DNA of 64,000 nt from Euphorbia lathyris (lineage: Eukaryota; Streptophyta; Magnoliopsida; Malpighiales; Euphorbiaceae): assembly GCF_963576675.1 (NCBI RefSeq), contig NC_088917.1, forward strand, positions 10,320,001 through 10,384,000, in the 5' to 3' direction. Positions 57,060 through 64,000 of the stretch are shown one piece after another. A model generated the notes under the pieces. That model was not told the DNA's origin and searched no databases. It saw only the letters and a list, made by a program, of their open reading frames with translations. The position numbers and the translations under genes were made by a program. The stretch's first letter is position 1. Every line of letters starts with the position of its first letter.

Positions 57060-57990
57060 CCCAAAACATACGTATTGAGAGAAAAATAGGGAAAACTTTA
57101 AAAAATATAAAAACACAACAAATATGAAACACGAAAAACATGAATAACTTAAAAACGTTACAAAACACGAGAATATGTAAAAAAAACCAGCAAAAAAATA
57201 AAAAGGTGAACAAATGCGAAAAACACAAAAATGTAAAAAAGAGAGCAAACACTTGAAAAGTCACAAAACATGAACAACGCGAAAAAGTGACAAAACACGA
57301 AATATACAAAAACGTGAAAAATACAAAAAAACACAAAAACGTGAAAAAATACGAAAACACGAAAAATGCTAAAACACAAAAACGTGACAATACATGAAAA
57401 ATACAATAAACATGAAACGAAGAAAAATGCAAACAAAACACGAAAACGTGAATAACACGGAAAAGTAACAAAATGCAAAAATAAAAAAACGGGAAAAAAG
57501 AAAACATGAAAAATCGAAAAATCGAAAAACTAAACGTAAAAACGCGAAAAAATGAAGAAAAAATGTAAAAAAACACAATAACATTAATAACACGAGAAAA
57601 TGTACAAAAAATGCCAAAAATGTGAACGCTTTTTTCGTGCTTTTAACATTAATTTTTTTCACATTTTCATTTTTTTCACTTTTTTTCCATGTTTTCATGT
57701 TTTTTAATATTTTTTTTTACTTTTCGTGATTTTCGCATTTTTCCACCTTTTGTGTTTCTAACAAATTTTTACGTTTTTTTTTGTGTTTTTTTACGTTTTT
57801 CTGTTTTCTATGTTTTTTCAGGTTTTCGTGTTTTTAACGTTTTTAATATTTTCGTGTTTTCCGCATCTTTTCACGTTTTTTGTGTTTTCGTGTTCTTTTA
57901 CATTTTATTGTTTTTATGGTTTTTTTTTTACATTTTTTCCTATTTTTGCGTTTTCATAGTTTTCCTCGTTTCTACATATTTTTTGTGTTT
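57060..57990. repeat. Long A-rich/T-rich foldback tract
   Basis: 57080-57640 is made of words such as AAAAACGTGAAAA, ACACGAAAA and ATACAAAAA. From about 57645 to 57990 the same words appear in inverse orientation (TTTTCACGTTTTT, TTTTCGTGTTTT). The whole could fold into one large imperfect hairpin. The left flank at 56884 has a GGCCTCGTTTGTTTGGGGG terminus like that at 5294. Confidence 0.65.
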
Positions 57991-58000
57991 TATATATACA

Positions 58001-58475
58001 CACTACAAAAAAAATGATTATTGGGGACGGCTAAAAGTGTCCCCAAAATCGAAGAAAATTGTCCCATATACTTTTAGGAGACAATTTTTTCCGTCCTCTT
58101 GTTTCGTCCCCTATGCGAGCGTACCCGATTCTATAAGGGACAAAAAGTTGAGTCGTCCCTATTTTATGGGACGATTGTCGTCCCTAAACATAGAGACAAA
58201 TGTCGTCCTTATTCTAAGGGACAATTGTCGTCCTTGTTTCTAGAGACGATTGTCGTCTCCGTGCAAAAGAGACGAATTTTGTCCCTATTCTTAGGAGGAC
58301 AATTTTTAGTCTCCAAAGAAAAGGACAATTGTCGTCTCCATCCAAAGGGAACGACTTTTGTCTCTATTTTTAGAGGACAATTTTTGTCTTTAAACAAAGG
58401 GGCAATTGTCGTCCCCATACAAAGGGAACTACTTTTGTCCCTTCATTAGAGGACAATTATCCGTCCTCAAATAAA
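58001..58475 (+). mobile_element. CACTA (En/Spm) element 5' end with subterminal repeats
   Basis: Starts CACTACAAAAAAAATG, a CACTA terminus. About ten subterminal copies of GGGACGA-type and TTGTCGTCCC-type words follow in both orientations (for example GGGACGATTGTCGTCCC near 58168). No TNPD/TNPA coding sequence and no TAGTG right end were seen before the MULE begins at 58602. Confidence 0.75.
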
Positions 58476-58872
58476 GACACGAGCCGATTAATAAAAAAAA
58501 TATTTGGATTGAAGAGAGCACCAACCCATAATATAGATAACATATATAAGAAGTTAGTATGACAATTACAAAGATAAATGACATAAATACAATAAAAAAA
58601 AGGGACAATTATAAAACTAGCACCTTTTAAAGGGCTAGTTTTCTTTTCTAACTCAGTTTGAGAAACTCACCAAAACTAACACATTTCATTAACTAAATTC
58701 CAACCTTGCCCTCATCTCTATCCTTTTATAACGTTGTATTTCCCCCCATTTGCCTCTTTCGCGCCCTCACCCTCGCTCTCTCTCTCTCTCTAAAGAACAA
58801 ATCGATTTACAGACAACGAACAACAATCAATCCAACCCACAGTTTGTGCTTCAAGATTTTATACACAATCAT

Positions 58873-60156
58873 GTAAGTCTTTCATTTATTTACAAAATAT
58901 AAAGCTTCGTCATATTCAAGGTTAAGATGTAGGATTTTGTTTCTCTAAAACCCAATGTATATTGTTGCTATTGCATTTTCATGTTATTCCTGTTCGTGCG
59001 AATCCCTAAAAACAGAGACATTGTTGTAGGAAGATGCATTTCGTTTTGAACTTCACTCATCAGCGATTTTTTACCAAAAAGGTCGATAGCCGTCGATATC
59101 TTATTCATAACGACAGACATATCGACGTCGTTAGATGATGAATATCGACGTATGTCGACGTATTTTTTCCATTCTAAATCATAATATTCAAACACAAAAC
59201 ACATAAAACATAGACAATAATAATATTTTTATATTAAAATAAAGAAAAAATACACAAAACGGAAAAAAACGGAAAAAAAACACAATAAAACACATACAGA
59301 AAACAGAAACAAACACACAAAACAACAAAAGTACATAAACATGAAAGACAAAAAATACACAAACTAAACATTCAGGTACTCAAGACCCAAAAGGGCGTCA
59401 GCGTAGTCCATCTTGGACTTTTCCAACTGCCTTTTGAGGCGCCTAATTGTCCTCTTGAGCCGCCTGTTTCTTTCCCTAACTGACTCCAGATGGTCAGCCA
59501 TGGACTCAGCAGCGAAAGACATGGTGCGCGACATGCCCCTCATGAATCGGACTATCTCGTCCGTGTCACCATCACGGAAGGATTCGCCGAACATAGCTAT
59601 TAAAGCTTCGAACTCAAGAAGAGGAGGTGGTGGTGGTGGCGCTTCCATTTCTGGATAAACTAGAGTGTTGAGAGTTTTTTGAGAGTTTACTAGAATGAGT
59701 ATACTATGAACAGACAAAGCGTCTATTTATAGGAGAAAGAACTGTATTGTTCATGGGGAATCTCAATAGACAAGCCTCGTATTTAATGCTTAGAGTGATA
59801 TTCGAAGAAGAGTGAAAGTCAAAGTGATCATTACATGCATTTAAGGCACCGCTTAACAGATCATTCTAGAAAAACATCTTTTGATCTTCCATCGAAATCA
59901 GTCGATACATGATCACTATCGACATCTATGACGAGAATGCATCGTAGATATATGTCAAATATCGGCGGAGTAGCCAGTCTTATGTGTAGATATGTGCCGA
60001 TAGGTGTCTATATTTAAGTTGTATCGACATATGTCGACATATGTCGACATATCTTATAGTTTGAAGTGTGTATACCAATAATATATATTTTTCGTTAGCT
60101 TTCTTCGTTAAGTTACAAATAATATATAATTTACTTCGTTGTGTATGATAATGCAG
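58873..60156 (+). other. 5'UTR intron of the MULE transposase
   Basis: Donor CAATCAT/GTAAGTC (exon end 58872) and acceptor GATAATGCAG/AAAT (exon start 60157), four bases before the first ATG at 60161. The preceding exon follows a (CT)n leader. Within the intron are an antisense ORF and clusters of TCGACATATGTCGAC palindromes (about 59140-59160 and 60025-60055). Confidence 0.55.
59364..59648 (-). CDS. Antisense small coiled-coil ORF inside the MULE intron, 94 aa
   Basis: Starts MEAPPPPPPLLEFEALIAMF and ends LLGLEYLNV. Residues 50-85 are a basic coiled coil (VRERNRRLKRTIRRLKRQL). A clean TATA box, CTATAAATAG (59733-59724), lies about 75-85 bp upstream of the ATG, giving a plausible short 5'UTR. 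Composition is less AT-rich than the surroundings, as in coding DNA. I do not know the family; it could be an accessory MULE protein or a captured host fragment. Confidence 0.5.
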   Translation of the reverse strand: MEAPPPPPPLLEFEALIAMFGESFRDGDTDEIVRFMRGMSRTMSFAAESMADHLESVRERNRRLKRTIRRLKRQLEKSKMDYADALLGLEYLNV

Positions 60157-60160
60157 AAAT

Positions 60161-60751
60161 ATGTCCACCCCGAATACTTGTCTGTGTATGCTTTCGTGGG
60201 ATGGAGAATGGAAAAAAGAGGGGCCCATGAACACTATGATATACGTTGGTGGTCAATCGAAGGTGCTCCATTTTTCAACGCCAACTGATTATTTAACTTT
60301 GAGAGATAGAATTCACGCTTCCTTGAATGTTGATGCAACCTGTTTTGACATACAAATGGCAATGCACACAACATACGGTCCAAATAAACTTTTTGGAAGA
60401 TTAGCACACATAGTGGATGACAGTGATATTGCTGGTTTCATTGAGTTTTGTAGATGGAATAAACCCGATGTGATGCCATTATATGTGACTATGACTTCTC
60501 GAACAAGTGTTGCGGAAGTAAGGCGGCCAATGGTTGCTGAAGTACGGCGACCAAGTGTTGCGGAAGTAAGACGACCAATTGTTGCAGAGGTAAGACGACC
60601 AATTGTTGCCGAAGTAAGACGACCAATTGATGCTAAATTATGGCCACAAAATGTTGCTAAAGTAGAGGCAACCAGAATAAGTTCTTGTGTACCGAACATA
60701 GCAATTGAGACTCGTGGTCCGGCAAAACATGTCATGAATCCATATACCTAA
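60161..60751 (+). pseudogene. MULE transposase N-terminal (PB1-like) part with 8-residue repeats
   Basis: Begins MSTPNTCLCMLSWDGEWKKE, followed by YVGGQSKVLHFSTPTDYLTL, resembling the PB1-like MuDR N-terminal domain. Residues 116-156 are five to six copies of an 8-residue unit [SI]VAEVRRP encoded by a 24-bp minisatellite (60506-60630). The frame ends with TAA at 60749; an acidic D/N/G/Y-rich frame continues beyond it and shifts near 60885 into the main transposase. It was probably one protein originally; splicing around the break cannot be excluded. Confidence 0.6.
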
Positions 60752-60818
60752 TCTCCTCTTGGGCTAGACGATATTACATTGGATCACAATTGTGGGAATG
60801 ATAATGTAGTGCACGGGG

Positions 60819-62945
60819 ATGATCAAGGATATGGTAATGGATGTTATAACGATGACCATGGATATGATAACGACTATAATGGATAACAATGATGATCAAG
60901 TATATCATAACGATGATCGCCAAAGATCCGTTTCAGAACCATCGATGGATAATGTTCAACCAAGTTTGAATGAGAATGATGATGAAGCAGGAATGAGACG
61001 GAGAACGGATCCATTTCGGTTTGTTCCACAAGTACCAAAGGATGGAGACATTCTGATGAAAACTATAGAATCTTCGGGGGATGGTGGGTTGAAGGCGCAT
61101 GATATGTTCAAAAGCAAACGAGAACTGCAAGATGCACTTGGGAGATATTCAATTGATAATATGTTCGAATGGAAGGTGCACAGATCAACTAAGTCTTTGT
61201 TTGAGGTCCGATGCAAGCATGTTGACACATGCAAGTGGCAGGCTAGAGGTGGAGTCATACTCGGTTCAGATATGTTCATGCTCCGGAGAATTGACAGTAT
61301 GGACAGTCACACTTGTGATAGGGGTGGACAACTATTGCCACATCATAGGCAAGCGGGAAAACGAATTGCAGGTATCATACTTAGTGAGAAGTTAGATATG
61401 GAGAATCGGGTGTACCGTCCAAGCCACATCATTTGGGAGATTGAAAAATTATTTTCAATCAACTTATCTTATATGCAAGCTTGGAGAGCAAGATGTTGGG
61501 CGGTAGATAGCACGAGTGGTTCACCTGAAGAATCGTACATGTTGTTACCTGACTATTGTGAGACACTGAAATTTGTTAATCCAGGTACGGTGACACATAT
61601 TGAAACTGACGATGAAGATCATTTCAAATTCTTCTTCATGGCCATGGGTGCTTCAATCCGGGCTTTTAACGCACATATTCGCCCCGTTATATGTGTAGAT
61701 GGAACACACTTAAAGGTTAAATATGGAGGGGTACTTTATGTTGCAGTTGGAAAGGATGGTAATAATCAAATTTATCCACTTGCATTCGGAATTGGGCCGA
61801 ATGAATGTAATGAATCATGGGCTTATTTCTTCACCAGGTTGAAAGAATATATTGGTGATGTTGAAGACCTCGTCATAATATCAGACAGGAATAAGAGCAT
61901 TGATTATGCAGTCAATATGGTGTATCCAAATGTGGTACATGGAAGTTGTGCTCAGCATTTGAAACAGAATGTGAAGGCTAAATTTGGGGGCGGGAAAAAG
62001 TTAGACATAGCGTATTGGCAAGTTGCAAAAGCCTGGCGGACCTCTGATTTTCAGGAAAGATTCGCCAGACTCCGTAGTATATGTCCGGGGGCAGCGGACT
62101 ACCTAGAGGAAGCTCGAAGACAGAAATGGACACGTGCGTACTTTTGCGCACGTCAGTATAACATTATGACGACAAACATATCAGAATCATTCAACGCGAG
62201 AATGGGAGATGGTAGACGTCTACCGATCACATTGTTGGTTGAGTATATAAGGACAATCCTCCAAGCATGGTTTCATGAGAGACGCACAAAAGCAGGTTTG
62301 ATATTAGGACCTTGTCCCTAGTATAATGTACTAATAGTTCTTATATGCTAATATATTGAAAATGTTTTTGCAGGGGAACGGGAGACATATTTGTCCACAT
62401 TTTATAACAAGAAGATGCATAAACATGTCAATAAGTCAGTTCGGTGTTCATATAAGCCCATTGATGCTCACAATTTTGAAATCGGCGATCGAGGTAAGGG
62501 TGGAATAGTGAATCTGCGCGCGGGAACATGTACGTGTAGGAAAGGGCAATTGTCACAATTTCCATGCAGACATGTATGTAAGATTGCATCAATGCATCGA
62601 TTAGAGAATGCATATGCGTGGGTGCATCGCTACTACAAAAATGAGACTGTACGATTGTCATACCATGAGCCCATACATCCACTAGGCCACCAGTCTGAAT
62701 GGAAAGTTTGTGAGACTCCTAAGAGGGTGCTTCCTCCTAAAAAGGCTGCGCCTAGAGTGGGACGTCCGAGAAATCAAAGTCGAATACCGTCAAGGGGCGA
62801 GGAGGTAACTCCAACAAGATGCACCAGATGCGAGCATACTGGTCATAATCGAGCGAATTGTACTAGTATGTTACGAGTTCCATCTCGGCTTCCACCAACA
62901 ATATCGAGTGAAGCAAGCTGCTTTAAAAACTCAGCTGGCAAATAG
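60819..62945 (+). CDS. MuDR-type transposase (DDE, SWIM zinc finger, zinc knuckle)
   Basis: Exons 60819-62295 and 62374-62945 join in phase (GCAG/GTTTGA ... TTTTTGCAG/GGGAA), giving 682 codons. Domains: MuDR DNA-binding region (FKSKRELQDALGRYSIDN), MULE DDE core with VICVDGTHLKVKYGGVLYVA, LVIISDRNKSIDYAV and HGSCAQHLKQN, then ARQYNIMTTNISESFNARM. After the intron come the SWIM finger CTCRKGQLSQFPCRHVC and a CCHC knuckle CTRCEHTGHNRANC. It cuts and moves the element. The ATG at 60819 is internal to a longer ancestral protein whose 5' part (60161-60751) is out of frame, so activity is doubtful although this part is intact. Confidence 0.85.
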
Positions 62946-63061
62946 TGTACTCTAGTATCTTCTCTATTGATAATTTCTGTATTGATAATTTGTGAAATTT
63001 TGTGTATTGTTTCCATGATAATTACACGATTGAGAGTTTGTGTCTTTTGAATCAGGAGTTT

Positions 63062-63425
63062 ACGCAACAATATGTCATATATAGGCGCCGATATAGTCCC
63101 ATATCGACCATATAGACGTCGATATGGTCCCATATCGACTATATAGACGCCGATATGATCCCATCTGTCCTACGTACACGCTGATATGGTCCCATATCAA
63201 CTATATAGACGCCGATATGATCCCATCTGTCCTACATACACGCCGATATGGTCCCATATCGACTATATAGACGCCGATATGATCCCATCTGTCCTACGTA
63301 CACGCCGATATGGTCCCATATCGACTATATAGACGCTGATATGATCCTATATGTCCTACGTACACGCCGATATGGTCCCATATCGACTATATAGACGCCG
63401 ATATGTTCCCATCTGTCCTATTACC
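63062..63425. repeat. 62-bp palindromic tandem array
   Basis: About 5.5 copies of a 62-bp unit made of two related halves. GACGC[CT]GATATG starts lie at 63145, 63208, 63270, 63332 and 63394. One half has the near-palindrome CGATATGG-TC-CCATATCG followed by ACTATATA; the other half has GATCCCATCTGTCCTACGTA. It lies between the 3' ends of the convergent transposase and protease genes. Confidence 0.85.
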
Positions 63426-63612
63426 AACAAACGTCTATCACCAATAACAATTTACATTAATAAGTTACCAACAAACGTTTACATTTTACAAAAGATTACA
63501 ATCCAAGCAAATTAGGCCTTGTAATTAGATCATTCTGGTTGAACAATCGTTGGTTGAAGAGTTCCAAGCACACCCGCAGCCTATAGAAACGTCCATCAGA
63601 CCCGGAGAATCC

Positions 63613-64000
63613 TTAATCCGTACATAATGGCCCTTTTTCAACATAATGCTGAGCAAACAAGCATAGGAAGACACCACAATCATTGGATTTGCGCAGCTGT
63701 TGTGGGCACCCGCGAGCCCTCTCCCACTTTATCAATCGATTACCGTTATCAGGCCTCCCACTTTTATTCCAATAATCGGCCTCTTCCATTGCTCTTGTCA
63801 TAATACGAAACCGGGGTTCTAGCCATTTGTCTATTGATTCGTTGGATGCATTTGACTCCAGACTATCATAGAACTCCATCCTCATTTCTTCCACGTAGAA
63901 CACACCGAGTAACCAGTGTTCTCCTTTATAGTTGATGGGTATTAGCACATGTTTAACCTCATACCAAGGCCGAGTGTGAAACTCTTCCATCCCATTGATT
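63613..64000 (-). CDS. Ulp1-type (C48) cysteine protease, C-terminal part, truncated by window edge
   Basis: The frame is open to the window edge; the visible 129 residues end EKGPLCTD. The SUMO-protease core is recognisable: VLIPINYKGEHWLLGVF (catalytic His), MRMEFYDSLES (Asp), CPQQLRKSNDCGVFLCLF (Gln and catalytic Cys), all key residues present. In plants many such genes are carried by MULEs. It is convergent with the transposase, so probably the second gene of the same element. N-terminus not visible. Confidence 0.85.
   Translation of the reverse strand, partial: INGMEEFHTRPWYEVKHVLIPINYKGEHWLLGVFYVEEMRMEFYDSLESNASNESIDKWLEPRFRIMTRAMEEADYWNKSGRPDNGNRLIKWERARGCPQQLRKSNDCGVFLCLFAQHYVEKGPLCTD

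Larger units (their letters stand above)
58602..64000 (+). mobile_element. MuDR-like element (MULE) with Ulp1 protease, right end outside the window
   Basis: Probable left terminus GGGACAATTATAAAACTAGC at 58602, followed by a TATA/CT-rich leader, transposase genes, a 62-bp tandem array and a convergent Ulp1-type protease gene. A transposase on + and a C48 protease on - match protease-bearing plant MULEs. The left terminus is inferred from its GGGA start and position; the right terminus and target duplication are not visible. Confidence 0.65.

Noticed and set aside
56965..58243. Phe/Cys-rich frames in the 57-58 kb tract, both strands
   Set aside because: Same compositional effect in the A-rich/T-rich foldback.
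58099..58449. Open frames in the CACTA subterminal region
   Set aside because: Made of GGGACGA/TTGTCGTCC repeats on both strands.
63062..63425. CRISPR-like array
   Set aside because: Repeats are contiguous 62-bp units without unique spacers, in a plant nuclear transposon.

Overview
This window is nuclear DNA from a eudicot plant. It is AT-rich, its genes have GT-AG introns, and it is packed with plant mobile elements: MITEs, an Au-type SINE, a LINE with an RNase H domain, a Helitron, a CACTA end, MULEs and an endogenous plant pararetrovirus. The species cannot be named from the sequence. The host proteins read like rosid-type orthologues of Arabidopsis genes, but that impression is from memory.

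Host genes. Four ordinary genes are supported. (1) A PP2C protein phosphatase on + (267-5909, 8 exons, first exon upstream of the window). (2) A small three-exon lysine-rich coiled-coil gene on - (10147-13678, 110 aa) that I do not recognise. (3) TFIIE subunit beta on - (22135-24025, four coding exons, 285 aa, plus a 5'UTR intron reaching 25235). (4) An intronless PPR gene on - (38674-42021, 1115 aa) matching chloroplast PGR3. From memory, the Arabidopsis orthologues of the PP2C and PGR3 genes are adjacent (At4g31860/At4g31850), so this looks like an old syntenic pair now about 33 kb apart, with two genes and many transposons between.

Repeat layout. The PP2C introns and 3' flank (0.4-9.7 kb) hold three related 9-bp-TSD MITEs, an Au-type SINE, a 291-bp LTR element and several nested foldback elements. 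One of these encloses a piece of plastid ndhB. From 14 to 22 kb there is a nested foldback element with palindrome arrays (15.4-16.5 kb), a Tourist-like element and a non-autonomous Helitron (18175-20155). A complete but decayed LINE (29831-35184) with a perfect target duplication sits inside an older GC-rich inverted repeat.

Virus-derived region. At 44.1-49.9 kb on + is the 3' part of a caulimovirid genome: coiled-coil/coat protein with zinc knuckle, protease-RT-RNase H, a possible ORF VI-type protein, then a promoter with a polyadenylation signal. At 52.0-54.0 kb on - is what looks like the 5' part: initiator tRNA-Met primer site, two small ORFs, and a movement protein with an unusual protease-like tail. 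Together they could be one genome broken and inverted. The coat and polymerase genes are broken by stops and single-base indels; the other ORFs are open.

Right end. From 55.7 kb there is a MULE relic, a long A-rich/T-rich foldback, a CACTA terminus with subterminal repeats, and from 58.6 kb a large MULE. It carries a 5'UTR intron containing an antisense ORF with a TATA box, a PB1-like N-terminal ORF, a MuDR transposase with one intron, a 62-bp palindromic tandem array and a convergent Ulp1-type protease running off the window edge.
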